Assembly (NCBI GenBank): GCA_017431005.1
Contig: JAFRLY010000006.1
Span: 1 to 64,000, forward strand
Source of the DNA: Clostridia bacterium
GTDB lineage: Bacteria; Bacillota; Clostridia; Christensenellales; Aristaeellaceae
DNA length: 64,000 nt
Direction: 5' to 3'
Under the pieces are notes generated by a model. The model did no database searches, was not told the DNA's origin, and was given only the letters and a program-made list of their open reading frames with translations. The position numbers and the translations under genes are program-made. Positions 14,503 through 23,699 of the stretch are shown here, piece after piece; position 1 is the first letter of the stretch, and the number at the start of each line of letters is the position of its first letter.

Positions 14503-16701
14503 TTACGGGGCGAAGGTATCGTAGATCTTGTTTCTCCGGGCGCGTTCCTCCGGGGACAGCCTGTCCGCACCGGCGATATCGTAGGCGCCGAAGGTATCGT
14601 ACAGCCTGGAAACCGGATCCACCTCCACGTACGTCACCCAGGGCAGCCAGTGATAATGGCTGTTGAAGACCTGCTGGGCAAAATGTCCGCCCTCATGGGA
14701 AAGACCGGGCAGGGCGTAGCCGAATTCCCCGTATACATCGTTAGCCTGGCGGGTGTTGTTGTGGATGAATTCCGCGTAATCCCTGTAGTGCTCGTCGCCG
14801 GTCATGACATACAGCCTGTAATAGACATAGGCGCAGGCGGCCATGTACATGTCTCCGCCGCCGCCTCCCAGGGTGACCGGGCTTTGGCCGCTGATCGGAT
14901 TCTTCGTGAACGGATGGTTCGGCCATGGGCACTTTACCGGGAAGGACCAGCAGTAGGTCCAGGTTTCCGTATAGTCCGCCGCGCCGATCAGCGCGTCCAG
15001 CCATTTCTGCTCGCCGGTCAGGTCGTACAGCGCCATGAAGCCGAAGATGGCGTAAATACCGGACTCGTTATCCGTGATGTCCGTGTTGTCGCAGGTGGAG
15101 CCGCGGTATTCCATCAGCTTATAGGTGTTGTTGTAAGCCCATTCGCCGGCCCCCAGCGCGGTCTGCCGGTATGCGTCGTTCTTTGTGACCAGATACATCT
15201 GGATCAGGAAGCGGACGACGCTGATGGTGTTGGCCTTCGAATCCATCCGCATGGAATCATCTTCCGTGTTATACGCCCGGTACCAGCTTCCGTCTTCGTT
15301 CTGGATGCGGACAAAGCGGTCGGCGGCCTTCCGGCAATATTCCAGCCAGTCCGTTTTCTCCTCGCCCTTCTTCTTCATATAGACATAAGCATCGAGGATG
15401 TTCTCAAGACCGTCTGCGATCATCCGGGTCCAGAAGGGCATCGGCTCAAAGCCTTCGATTGTCGGGTTGTAGCAGTTCTGCGGCGCGCCGAAGGGCGTCA
15501 TGGACTTACGCACCCAGAAGTCGACAATGTGCAGGCCTTTTTCATAGGCTTCAGGCCGGCCGTATTTGTCGCCGTAACGGATCAGCTGATAACCGATGCC
15601 GGGCTGCTGCCCGACAAATCCGAACTGGAAGGAAACGCTGGAAACGTCCAGCTGCGGCAGCTGACAGGAGAAGGGGAGACCCCAGGAGTCCCCGTACTGC
15701 CGCGTGAGGGTTGCCAGGGATTCCATACTGAGTTTGTAATGTCTCTCGTGATCCACCGGGAAGACCGGATCCTTCATCCGTCTGTAAACCGAGCGCCACG
15801 CAGCTTTCATCATCGGATAGAATCCGTCGTAGCAGCCGAAATTGATGCCCACGGAGAAGGTGTGGGAAAAGCCTTCCTCCATCGGATGATAGACGCGGGT
15901 CATGGTCTTGGTCCGCATCATGTAATCCACGTTGTAGCCCCGGTCCATCCGGGGCAGCTGGCCGTCCGTTCCGGGATAAACATAATCAATTGTCAGTCCC
16001 TGGCGGACCGTGCTGATCTTTTTCCGCAGCGGGAAACCGTAATACAGGTAGTTGAGCGTTTCGCTTTCCGGCTTGCTGATGCCGATGGCGCCGATCGTGA
16101 ACTTCCGGTCCACAATATGCTCCGACTGCACGAAATTCATATCCCGCATGGTCACGTCCCCGGCCCAGCGGGAAAGCATGATCATTTCTCCGGAGGCTTT
16201 GTTCTGCGCCGCGAAAAGCGGCAGTGTGTAATTCACCTCGTTACGCCAGAAGTATTCGCATTCCTTGTCATAGCCCATACTGTAGGGCTTGGAATACTCG
16301 TTCTGCTTATACCAGTTGGCCGGGGAGAAGTACTCATAGTCCAGCACGCTGTCAGAGGCCGCCAGAACAAAGGAAAACTTGGACGCGAAGCCGTAATCGT
16401 CAATGTTTTTCAGTACGGTCGTCGTCCGTGTCACCTTGATGCCATCGTCAGCCGCCTCGTAAACATCCTTCATACCGAGCTCGGCGCCGGTGGGTGTTTT
16501 CAGGACGCCCTCCGCGATAACGCGGAGGCCGTCCTGAACTGCTTTTTCATAAGGAGCGTCATAGAATTCTGTGATCGACAATGCCGTTTTGATGAGCGCG
16601 TACACCGGCCGCCTGTTGAAATACAGGATTTTGCCTCCGCGGGTTACCTCAACACCGCCGTCCGCAAAGCTCAGCACGTAATCGCCGGACTGGATTTTCA
16701 T
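14503..16701 (-). CDS. Putative (alpha/alpha)6-barrel glycoside hydrolase, unrecognised family
   Basis: A 732-residue protein without signal peptide, so intracellular. The N-terminal half (about 1-330) looks beta-rich, like the beta-sandwich that precedes many six-hairpin glycosidases. The C-terminal half has repeated helical-hairpin features: WLEYCRKAADRFVRIQNEDGSW, a TDNESGIYAIFGFMALYDLTG repeat and LGGGGGDMYMAACAYVYYRLY. It is rich in Trp, Tyr, Asp and Glu, as expected for a sugar-binding enzyme. I cannot assign it to a known GH or PL family by eye, and catalytic acids are not obvious. It is the last gene of the binding protein-LplB-LplC operon, so it most probably cleaves the imported oligosaccharide. 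A ribosome-binding site AAAGGAG precedes the ATG. Confidence 0.65.
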   Translation of the reverse strand: MKIQSGDYVLSFADGGVEVTRGGKILYFNRRPVYALIKTALSITEFYDAPYEKAVQDGLRVIAEGVLKTPTGAELGMKDVYEAADDGIKVTRTTTVLKNIDDYGFASKFSFVLAASDSVLDYEYFSPANWYKQNEYSKPYSMGYDKECEYFWRNEVNYTLPLFAAQNKASGEMIMLSRWAGDVTMRDMNFVQSEHIVDRKFTIGAIGISKPESETLNYLYYGFPLRKKISTVRQGLTIDYVYPGTDGQLPRMDRGYNVDYMMRTKTMTRVYHPMEEGFSHTFSVGINFGCYDGFYPMMKAAWRSVYRRMKDPVFPVDHERHYKLSMESLATLTRQYGDSWGLPFSCQLPQLDVSSVSFQFGFVGQQPGIGYQLIRYGDKYGRPEAYEKGLHIVDFWVRKSMTPFGAPQNCYNPTIEGFEPMPFWTRMIADGLENILDAYVYMKKKGEEKTDWLEYCRKAADRFVRIQNEDGSWYRAYNTEDDSMRMDSKANTISVVRFLIQMYLVTKNDAYRQTALGAGEWAYNNTYKLMEYRGSTCDNTDITDNESGIYAIFGFMALYDLTGEQKWLDALIGAADYTETWTYCWSFPVKCPWPNHPFTKNPISGQSPVTLGGGGGDMYMAACAYVYYRLYVMTGDEHYRDYAEFIHNNTRQANDVYGEFGYALPGLSHEGGHFAQQVFNSHYHWLPWVTYVEVDPVSRLYDTFGAYDIAGADRLSPEERARRNKIYDTFAP

Positions 16702-16748
16702 AGGAGGTTCTCCTTTGCGGTTTTCTCAGAAATGGGAGATATAAAGCG

Positions 16749-17648
16749 TCAGGCTTTGATGGCGCCGACCATGATGCCCTTGACGAAGTACTTCTGCAGG
16801 AACGGGAAGAAGCACATGATCGGAAGCATGGTCACGATGATGGTCGCGGACTGGATGCCCTCGGTGAAGCGCGGCACGCGCGGGCCGGCGATCGACAGCG
16901 AGTTCACGATGTTGGAGTCCATCACGATGGTCCGCAGCACCAGCTGCAGCGGGATCAGATCGTTTCTCCGCAGGAAAATCATCGCGTTGTACCACTCGTT
17001 CCAGCGGTCCACCGCATAGAACAGCAGCACGGTTGCCAGGATCGGCTTCGACAGCGGCAGGATCACGCTGAAGAAGATCCGCCATTCCGCTGCACCGTCA
17101 ATCTTCGCGGATTCCACCAGGGCGTCCGGCAGTGACATCATGTACGATCGCGTGATGATGAAGTAGAAGGTGTTGACACCGTAGGCCAGCAGCACCGAAA
17201 GCAGGCTCTTGGTCAGCTTCAGCTCCATCATCAGCAGGTACATCGGAACGATACCGCCGTTGAACAGCATCGTCAGCAGCACGCCGAAGAACAGAAATTT
17301 CCCGCCCGGAAAGCTTGTTCTGGAAAGGCCGTAGGCCAGGCTGGTCGTCAGCAGCATGTTCAGCGGAACACCGATCAGCACGATCAGCAGCGTGGTCTTG
17401 TAGCCGATCAGAATACGCGGATCCTGGAACAGCCGGTAGAAATTGTCAATGGTGGGCTGCGACGGGAACAGCATCAGCGGGTTTTCCGCCGCTTCCTTCT
17501 GGGTCGCCAGGGACAGCGCCAGGACGTTGACCATGGGGAACAGAATCATGATGGCCATGATGATCAGGAAGAAAAGAATGATTCCGTCCATCAGCTCAAA
17601 GCGGTCACGCAGCTGCCGATGTTTTCTTTTTTTGGTCGTTGCAGTCAT
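16749..17648 (-). CDS. ABC sugar permease LplC/YtcP-like (2)
   Basis: This 299-residue six-helix permease has the EAA loop ESAKIDGAAEWRIFFSVILPLS and ends in FLQKYFVKGIMVGAIKA, the LplC-type C terminus. The N terminus is basic and cytoplasmic (TTKKRKHRQLRDR). It lies 18 bp after the LplB-like gene and upstream of the putative glycosidase, giving operon order binding protein, LplB, LplC, glycosidase. It forms the membrane channel with the LplB-like partner. The ATP-binding subunit must come from elsewhere. Confidence 0.92.
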   Translation of the reverse strand: MTATTKKRKHRQLRDRFELMDGIILFFLIIMAIMILFPMVNVLALSLATQKEAAENPLMLFPSQPTIDNFYRLFQDPRILIGYKTTLLIVLIGVPLNMLLTTSLAYGLSRTSFPGGKFLFFGVLLTMLFNGGIVPMYLLMMELKLTKSLLSVLLAYGVNTFYFIITRSYMMSLPDALVESAKIDGAAEWRIFFSVILPLSKPILATVLLFYAVDRWNEWYNAMIFLRRNDLIPLQLVLRTIVMDSNIVNSLSIAGPRVPRFTEGIQSATIIVTMLPIMCFFPFLQKYFVKGIMVGAIKA

Positions 17649-17666
17649 TTTTTTCCGCCTCCCTTG

Positions 17667-18623
17667 TCAGCCCAGCAGGCCGGATCCGCCGACAGCTTTG
17701 GATACCCGGTCAGCAACGATCAGCAGCAGCATGTTGATGACAGACCGGAAAAGCGCTACCGCGGAGGAGAATCCGAAGTCCACGGAACCCTTGAAAGTGA
17801 TCCGGTAAATATACATATCCAGCGTTTCAGCCACCTTCAGCGTGGCGGAATTGCTCAGGTTGAATATCTGATCGAATCCGCCGGACATCAGATTGCCGAC
17901 TGCCAGAATAAACAGCACCAGAATAGTGGTTTTGATCCCGGGCAGCGTGATATACCAGATGCGCTGCAGCCGGGACGCCCCGTCAATCTCCGCCGCTTCA
18001 TACTGCTCCACGTCAATGCCGGAGATGGAAGCCATATAGATGATCGCGCTCCAGCCGGCCGTCTTCCAGACGTCGGTCGCGAAAACCACCGGACGGAAAT
18101 ATTCCGGCTTTCCGAGGAACGCGATCGGTTTTATGCCGAACGCCCCGCTCAGAATGCCGTTCACCAGGCCCCGCTGCCCCAGCACATTGATCATGATACT
18201 GGCCACGATGACCCAGCTCAGGAAGTTCGGGAAGGTGTAGATGGATTGCAGCACCTTTTTGGACCGGCCCAGCCGCACCTCGTTAATCAGCAGCGCGAAC
18301 AGGATCGGGAAGGGGAAGACGAAGATCAGTCTGCCCGCGTTGATCCGCAGGGTTGTGATGATGGAGGTGAAGAATGCCGGATCGGCAAAGACTCTCTGGA
18401 AGTTTTTCAGGCCGATCCAGGGACTTCCGAACATGCCCAGCTTGGCCATGTATTTCCGGAAGGCCAGCGACAGGCCGAAGATCGGTATATATGCGAAAAT
18501 GATATACCACACGATCCCCGGAAGGATCAGGATATATCTTTCCTTTTCCAGATAGATGCGCTTTCCGAGATGCGTCAGCCACTCCCGGAAGGTGCGCTTT
18601 GTTTTTACGGGATTCCCGGTCAT
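17667..18623 (-). CDS. ABC sugar permease LplB/YteP-like (2)
   Basis: The 318-residue permease has the LplB signature order: KERYILILPGIVWYIIFAYIP first helix, NFLSWVIVAS, GWSAIIYMASISGID and the EAA loop YEAAEIDGASRLQRIWYITLPG. It shares this plan with the permeases of the other two loci in the window, so they are paralogues. It follows the solute-binding protein gene after an 82-bp gap that contains a strong hairpin. That gap probably lowers permease expression relative to the binding protein. Confidence 0.92.
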   Translation of the reverse strand: MTGNPVKTKRTFREWLTHLGKRIYLEKERYILILPGIVWYIIFAYIPIFGLSLAFRKYMAKLGMFGSPWIGLKNFQRVFADPAFFTSIITTLRINAGRLIFVFPFPILFALLINEVRLGRSKKVLQSIYTFPNFLSWVIVASIMINVLGQRGLVNGILSGAFGIKPIAFLGKPEYFRPVVFATDVWKTAGWSAIIYMASISGIDVEQYEAAEIDGASRLQRIWYITLPGIKTTILVLFILAVGNLMSGGFDQIFNLSNSATLKVAETLDMYIYRITFKGSVDFGFSSAVALFRSVINMLLLIVADRVSKAVGGSGLLG

Positions 18624-18645
18624 AATATTCTCTCCTTTTGATATT

Positions 18646-18671
18646 ACCCGGGGCGGAAATCCGCCCCGGGT
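18646..18671 (-). terminator. Hairpin between binding protein 2 and LplB2
   Basis: A perfect 12-bp stem (ACCCGGGGCGGA / TCCGCCCCGGGT) with a two-base loop lies in the 82-bp gap between the genes. There is no U-tract, so it is more likely an mRNA-stabilising or attenuating element than a full terminator. Confidence 0.55.
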
Positions 18672-18705
18672 AGATTGGTTTTCCTCGAAAGGAGATTTGC
18701 CTTGC

Positions 18706-20286
18706 TTACTTGTTCAGAGCGTCCAGAGCGGGCTGCACAATCGCCTGTTTGGATTCGATCCATTCATTGTAGAGGTTCACGAGTTCTTCTTCGCTGGTGG
18801 CGGTGGTGATCATGTTGGAGAACTCATCCGCGTACTGGATGCCGTTGACGGCGAGGAGCTCTTCGCTGCCGTTCATGTACAGGTTCCAGTCAACCTTTGT
18901 GAAGGTTTCGGGGGTGGACTCGTCGGTGCGCAGCTTGTACAGCAGCTTGGATTCATCGCGCAGGTCCTCACGGATGTTGGGGTTGTCCATGGCCAGGTCG
19001 TCCCACAGAATGACGGAACCGAGCACGTGGCCGAGGGACGGATACTTCGCCTCGCCGACCGCGCCGGCCAGCTGTACTTCCTGAGGATCGATCAGGGAGA
19101 TGATTTCGCCGTTCTCGTCAAAGTCCCAGTCTTCGCCCTTCAGGCCCATGGAGGTGGCCGGATAGCCTTCCTTGCTGCAGGTCCACTCCATCAGATCCAT
19201 CCAGCGCTCGAAGACGGCCGGATCAACGTCGGGCTTGAAGCATACAGCGCCCCAGAAGTTGATCAGGTCTCTCTGATGATAATATCCGTCGGCGCCCAGC
19301 AGGTTCGCCATATGGAAGTCTTCATACTCATGGCCGGTGCGATCCCTGAAGGTCTTGCGGTAGTTCTCAACGTCCGCAGTCTGGCCGCCCAGGTAGCTGA
19401 CGCCGGCGATGCCCAGGGTCTGGAAGTTCTCCAGGTCCTTTTCATGGTCCAGCAGATAGTATTCGGGATCCAGCACTTCGTCTACCTTGTAAGCCTGATA
19501 CCAGAGCTTCAGGCCTTCCAGGGTTTCGGGAGCGGCAGCGCCCCACTGATACTTGCCGTCCGCATCCTTGTAGAAGGTATCCCAGTAGGTGCTGTTCGCG
19601 CGGAGGAAGAAGGAAGCGGCGTTACCGGTATCCATTTCCAGGGGCAGCAGATTCGCGCCGACTTGGCCGGGATCCTGTTCCTTGATCAGCTTGCAGATCT
19701 CAATGACTTCGGGGATGGTGTAGGAATGCTTGACTTCCTTGCCCACAGCCTTGATCCAGTCGGCACGCATCCACAGGCACCAGTGGTTGGCCAGCGGATC
19801 GCCGGGCAGGTTGTAGTAGAAGCGGGCACGCGGAATGAAGTAGGTGCCGCCGTAGAGCTCCTCCAGCATCGGTCCGAGGGATGTCTTGCTGTAAACGTCC
19901 GCGACGCCCGGCCAGCGTTCTTTCCAGTCATCGGGCAGACGGAACAGCAGGCCCTGGTTCACGATGTCGGTGGCGGTGGTGGCGGTGTTCTCACTGAAGT
20001 TGTAGATCGCCACGTCCGTCATGTCCTGAGCATAAATCCAGGTGACCAGGTTGTTCATCCAGTCGTTCCAGCTGACGTTGGTGCCCTGGAAGTCGATGTT
20101 GAACTTGCCCAGGATCCAGTTGCTGTAGCCGTCGCCGTTCGGCGCGTTGTAGTCATAGCCGGCAACGACCTGCGGGCAGGTGTAGGTGATGGTGACTCTG
20201 TCATACTGCTTTTCCTCGGCGGAAGCGGCGCACACAACGCCCAGCGCCAGCATCAGAGCCAGAATCAGGGAAACGAGACGTTTCAT
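18706..20286 (-). CDS. Extracellular solute-binding protein 2 (LplA-like)
   Basis: The 526-residue sugar-binding protein begins with a signal peptide (MKRLVSLILALMLALGVVC) with likely cleavage after ASA before EE. A cysteine lies near the end of the hydrophobic core, but the residue before it is valine, so it does not fit a lipobox, and signal peptidase I cleavage is favoured. The mature protein is rich in Trp, Tyr and Asp, as usual for large oligosaccharide-binding proteins. It is the first gene of sugar locus 2, followed by its LplB- and LplC-like permeases and a putative glycosidase. It is divergent from AraC regulator 2. AAAGGAGG lies before the ATG. Confidence 0.92.
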   Translation of the reverse strand: MKRLVSLILALMLALGVVCAASAEEKQYDRVTITYTCPQVVAGYDYNAPNGDGYSNWILGKFNIDFQGTNVSWNDWMNNLVTWIYAQDMTDVAIYNFSENTATTATDIVNQGLLFRLPDDWKERWPGVADVYSKTSLGPMLEELYGGTYFIPRARFYYNLPGDPLANHWCLWMRADWIKAVGKEVKHSYTIPEVIEICKLIKEQDPGQVGANLLPLEMDTGNAASFFLRANSTYWDTFYKDADGKYQWGAAAPETLEGLKLWYQAYKVDEVLDPEYYLLDHEKDLENFQTLGIAGVSYLGGQTADVENYRKTFRDRTGHEYEDFHMANLLGADGYYHQRDLINFWGAVCFKPDVDPAVFERWMDLMEWTCSKEGYPATSMGLKGEDWDFDENGEIISLIDPQEVQLAGAVGEAKYPSLGHVLGSVILWDDLAMDNPNIREDLRDESKLLYKLRTDESTPETFTKVDWNLYMNGSEELLAVNGIQYADEFSNMITTATSEEELVNLYNEWIESKQAIVQPALDALNK

Positions 20287-20389
20287 GAAGGGTACCTCCT
20301 TTGATAAATATAAAATTATTAAGCCATCCGGCTTAATGTACGAAACCGTTGAATGGGTCGGTCGATGATATGCATTTCCTTCTGTCGTT

Positions 20390-20419
20390 TTTATATCAGA
20401 AAAATGTCTCTTTCCGCAA
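20390..20419 (-). promoter_or_regulatory. Promoter of sugar locus 2
   Basis: TTGCGG and TATAAA are 18 bp apart on the minus strand, about 100 bp before the binding-protein start. Confidence 0.55.
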
Positions 20420-20491
20420 TCACTTTTTATGTTGAAATTGGGACAAAATTATCCTTTTTAACCGGAAGGGCTGTTCAGATTCTGTAATATC

Positions 20492-20500
20492 TGGTATGAT
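20492..20500 (+). promoter_or_regulatory. Extended -10 promoter of AraC regulator 2
   Basis: TGGTATGAT matches an extended -10 element (TGnTATnAT) 54 bp before the start codon. The -35 region (TGTTCA) is weak. Confidence 0.5.
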
Positions 20501-20554
20501 TGGCACAATAATCAGACGGGAAAAGCGTTGTATTTCAGGAGCGAGGTGCGAAAA

Positions 20555-21349
20555 ATGTCAACCTTTTACGAACAGCGTCCGGAAAAGCTTTTCATCGGGG
20601 AAATGACACATTTTCCCTTTCCGCCTCATGTCCATGAGGTGGCGGAACTGGTGGCCCTGGAACAGGGGTCTCTGACGATGGTGATCGGAAACGTTGCGTA
20701 TGAGATGGAGGCGGGGGACATCGCCCTGATTTTTCCCTTCGTCCCGCACAGCTATGTGCAGCCCAGTCCGGACATCAGCGGTCTGGCCGCTATCTTTCCG
20801 CGGGATCTGATCACCGAATATGTTCCCGTGTTTTATAAATCCATTCCGCGGATCCCTGTGCTGAAGGCCTCCGCGGCGGATTCTGATGTACGCCTCGCGA
20901 TTTCAAGGATCCGGGAGCTGCAGGACCCGGCCGGCTCTCCCTTCGGCACCGCCTATCTGCATGTGATCCTGGCCGGGGTGCTGGCGGCGATGCCGATGCG
21001 TTCCCTGTCGGAGATTGAGGAGCCTGATCTGGGCTACCGGATCATTCAGTATACGTCCATGCATGCCTGCGAGCAGATTACGCTGGAAAGCACGGCCCGG
21101 GCGCTCGGCATCAGCGTTTCCCACCTGTCCCATTTCTTTTCCCAGAAGATACACATCAATTTCCGCCGCTTTATCAACGCGCTTCGCATCGACAAGGCCC
21201 GCCAGCTGATGCGGGATCCGACACTGACGCTGACGACGGTTTCCGGCATGTGCGGGTTCAGCAACATGCGCACCTTCCGCCGCGCCTTCCTGCAGGAAAC
21301 CGGCACGCTTCCCTCCGATGCCGCGAAGGAAGGGCAGAGCCTGTCCTGA
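20555..21349 (+). CDS. AraC family transcriptional regulator 2
   Basis: The 264-residue regulator has an N-terminal cupin sensor (FPFPPHVHEVAELVALEQGSLTM, about 18-40) and a C-terminal AraC-type DNA-binding domain. That domain shows ITLESTARALGISVSHLSHFFSQK and the second helix-turn-helix near TTVSGMCGFSNMRTFRRAFLQETG. It is divergent from sugar locus 2 and is the likely regulator of it. The start follows AGGAGCGAGG; a longer TTG frame exists but lacks support. It ends 58 bp before the M48 peptidase gene, which runs in the same direction. Confidence 0.9.
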   Translation: MSTFYEQRPEKLFIGEMTHFPFPPHVHEVAELVALEQGSLTMVIGNVAYEMEAGDIALIFPFVPHSYVQPSPDISGLAAIFPRDLITEYVPVFYKSIPRIPVLKASAADSDVRLAISRIRELQDPAGSPFGTAYLHVILAGVLAAMPMRSLSEIEEPDLGYRIIQYTSMHACEQITLESTARALGISVSHLSHFFSQKIHINFRRFINALRIDKARQLMRDPTLTLTTVSGMCGFSNMRTFRRAFLQETGTLPSDAAKEGQSLS

Positions 21350-21407
21350 CAGGCTTTCAGGAAACCCGGACGGATGTGCAGCTTCCATACGAAAAAGGAG
21401 ATCCGAT

Positions 21408-22646
21408 ATGAATTTTAAAACCCTCGCGGCAGTGATCCTGACCCTGGTATACCTGTATCAGCTGCTGCTGACCGCGGTGCGCATGCGCTCCGCGAAAAAC
21501 CCTGTTCCCGCGAATGCGGCGGATATATATGATGAGGAAACCTATCTCAGATGGCGCGCCTATCACGGCGAGAAGGCCCGGTTCGGGATGATCACGTCAA
21601 CCGTATCCTATATCATCGATCTTCTGCTGCTGGTGCTGAATGTTTACGCGGCCTTCGCAAAGCTGTTTCCGCCGGACGCGTACAACCAGATGGCAGCCGT
21701 GCTGCTGCTGTCCTCGCTGAGCTCGCTGCTGCTGATTCCCTTCACCTGGTACAATACGATGGTGATTGAGGAAAAGTACGGGTTCAACAAGGCAACGCTG
21801 AAAACCTTCATTGCGGATCAGATCAAGGAGCTGATCATCGGGCTGGGCCTGATGATCGGTATCGGCGCGCTGCTGACCTGGGCGCACCAGGCGCTCGGAG
21901 ACTGGCTGATCCCGGCCTTTGCCGGCTTCATGACGGCAATCGCCCTGCTGTTTTCCTTCCTGTATCCGTTCTTCAGCAGAATCTTCAATAAATTTACGCC
22001 GCTGGAGGACGGGGAGCTGAAGGACAAACTGACCGCGCTGCTGCAGAAGAACGGGTACCAGGTGCGCAGCGTTAAAATCATGGATGCATCCAGGAGAACC
22101 ACCAAATCCAACGCATATTTCTCGGGCTTCGGAAAGATGAAAACGATCGTTCTGTACGATACCCTGGTTGAAGCCATGACGCCGGATGAGATCTGCGCGG
22201 TGTTTGCCCATGAGATGGGGCACGGCCTGCATAGGGACACGCTGCGGAATCAGATTTTTGCCTTCCTTCAGATGGCGGTGCTCGGTGTTCTGGCCTGGCT
22301 GACACTGCGGACCGAAGCGCTGTTTCCGGACTTCGGCTTCAGCGGCGTCAATTACGGGTTTGCCATCATTCTGATCATGAGCGTCGAATTTGCGCTGATT
22401 TCCCCGCTTTTCGGCCTGCTGACCAACGCATTTTCCCGGAAGGCCGAATACAGGGCGGATGCCCAGGCTGTGAAGGAGGGCTACGGCCGGGAGCAGATTA
22501 CTGCGCTGAAAAAACTGGCCAGACAGAATTTCACGAATCTGGCGCCGTCCCCGCTGCTGGTGAAGCTGGAGTACTCCCATCCGACCCTGAGTCAGCGGAT
22601 CGCGGCGATTGAGAAAGCCGCCGATACGAAAGACAGGAAGGAATGA
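21408..22646 (+). CDS. M48 family membrane metallopeptidase (Ste24/CAAX-protease-like)
   Basis: The 412-residue zinc peptidase has the HEXXH motif AHEMGHGLHRD (His 268, Glu 269, His 272) and a third-ligand region RKAEYRADAQA about 70-80 residues later. Several membrane helices lie both before (about 1-22, 62-86, 95-115, 143-190) and after the motif, as in Ste24-type proteases. It should act at the membrane on misfolded or signal-related proteins; a CAAX substrate is not expected in bacteria. The start at 21408 follows AAAGGAG. Its stop codon overlaps an ATG of the following M19 peptidase gene (ATGA), so the two are coupled. Confidence 0.92.
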   Translation: MNFKTLAAVILTLVYLYQLLLTAVRMRSAKNPVPANAADIYDEETYLRWRAYHGEKARFGMITSTVSYIIDLLLLVLNVYAAFAKLFPPDAYNQMAAVLLLSSLSSLLLIPFTWYNTMVIEEKYGFNKATLKTFIADQIKELIIGLGLMIGIGALLTWAHQALGDWLIPAFAGFMTAIALLFSFLYPFFSRIFNKFTPLEDGELKDKLTALLQKNGYQVRSVKIMDASRRTTKSNAYFSGFGKMKTIVLYDTLVEAMTPDEICAVFAHEMGHGLHRDTLRNQIFAFLQMAVLGVLAWLTLRTEALFPDFGFSGVNYGFAIILIMSVEFALISPLFGLLTNAFSRKAEYRADAQAVKEGYGREQITALKKLARQNFTNLAPSPLLVKLEYSHPTLSQRIAAIEKAADTKDRKE

Positions 22647-22648
22647 CT

Positions 22649-23632
22649 ATGAGCTATCCCTATATCGACCTGCACTGCGATACCCTGTATCATGCCTTCT
22701 TCCGCGGGGAGAAGAGCGTCACGGAACTGCCGTCCGCCATGGCGGACGTGCGGAAGCTGGCCGCCGGCGGCTGCGGCGCGCAGCTGTTCGCGGTCTTTCT
22801 TCCCACCTGGGAGGACGGCGCGGAGGAAGCTTCCCGGTACCCGGGGGATGAAGCCTATATTCAGGCGCTGAAGGATATTTTTGACAGAACCCTGAGCGAA
22901 AACGAAGAAATTCTGGGCAGGACGGAATCCCTTTCCGACTTTCTCCGGAACAGGAGCGAGGGAAAGATCTCCGCAATCCTCTCCATGGAGGACGGGAGGG
23001 CGGCGGCAGGCCGTACGGAGAACCTGGAGCGTCTGTGCCGGATGGGAATCCGGGTGCTGGGGCTGCTGTGGAACGCGCCGAACTGCTTCGGGTATCCCAA
23101 CTCCCCCGATCCGGAGATCATGAACAGAGGACTGACGGACTTCGGAAAGGAAGCGATTCCCTGTCTGGAAAGCCTGGGGATCGGGATCGACGTATCCCAC
23201 CTGTCCGACGGCGGTTTTTGGGATGTCGCGAACCTGGCCCGGAAACCGTTTTTTGCCACGCACTCCAACTGCCGGGCGCTGAACCCGCATCCCCGCAGCA
23301 TGACGGATGAAATGATCCGCGCGCTGGCGGATCACGGCGGCGTGATGGGGGTCAATTTCTACGGCGCTTTCCTGCACGCGGATACTGAACGGCTGGATTC
23401 CACGGTGGACGGGATTGCGCGGCAGCTGCGCCACCGGATCAACGCGGGCGGGCTGGAATGCGCCGCGATCGGCACGGACTTTGACGGCATTCACGGTGAG
23501 CTGGAGATTCCGGATGCCTCCCGGATGCCGGACCTGTTTGAGGCGCTGGCCGGCAGGGGATTTACGGACAATGAGCTGGAACACATCACCCATCTGAACG
23601 CGGAACGGGTTCTGCGGGAAATCCTGCACTGA
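22649..23632 (+). CDS. Membrane dipeptidase, M19 (renal dipeptidase-like)
   Basis: The 327-residue metal-dependent dipeptidase starts with YIDLHCDTLYH, where the HxD motif binds the first zinc. It has the bridging-glutamate segment ILSMEDGR (about 112) and the second histidine cluster THSNCRALNPHPRSMTDEMI (about 210-230), all typical of peptidase family M19. There is no signal peptide, so a cytoplasmic role in dipeptide or D-amino-acid peptide turnover is likely. An earlier ATG overlaps the M48 stop, but it sits directly on AGGAAGGA. I therefore start at the second ATG, six bases on. Confidence 0.92.
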   Translation: MSYPYIDLHCDTLYHAFFRGEKSVTELPSAMADVRKLAAGGCGAQLFAVFLPTWEDGAEEASRYPGDEAYIQALKDIFDRTLSENEEILGRTESLSDFLRNRSEGKISAILSMEDGRAAAGRTENLERLCRMGIRVLGLLWNAPNCFGYPNSPDPEIMNRGLTDFGKEAIPCLESLGIGIDVSHLSDGGFWDVANLARKPFFATHSNCRALNPHPRSMTDEMIRALADHGGVMGVNFYGAFLHADTERLDSTVDGIARQLRHRINAGGLECAAIGTDFDGIHGELEIPDASRMPDLFEALAGRGFTDNELEHITHLNAERVLREILH

Positions 23633-23653
23633 GTTTTTTCTCCTCCCGCCTTG

Positions 23654-23662
23654 TGGTATACT
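23654..23662 (+). promoter_or_regulatory. Possible extended -10 promoter before recD2
   Basis: TGGTATACT lies 37 bp before the recD2 start and 22 bp after the M19 stop. The -35 region is only a T-run, so this is tentative. Confidence 0.35.
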
Positions 23663-23699
23663 GTTCAGCGGAGAAGACAGAGCGGGGAGTTGTCGGCGA

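Noticed and set aside
14497-17019. An 840-codon open frame on the plus strand opposite the putative glycosidase and LplC2
   Set aside because: It runs antisense to two well-supported genes, has no ribosome-binding site, and its composition is typical of shadow frames in GC-rich DNA.
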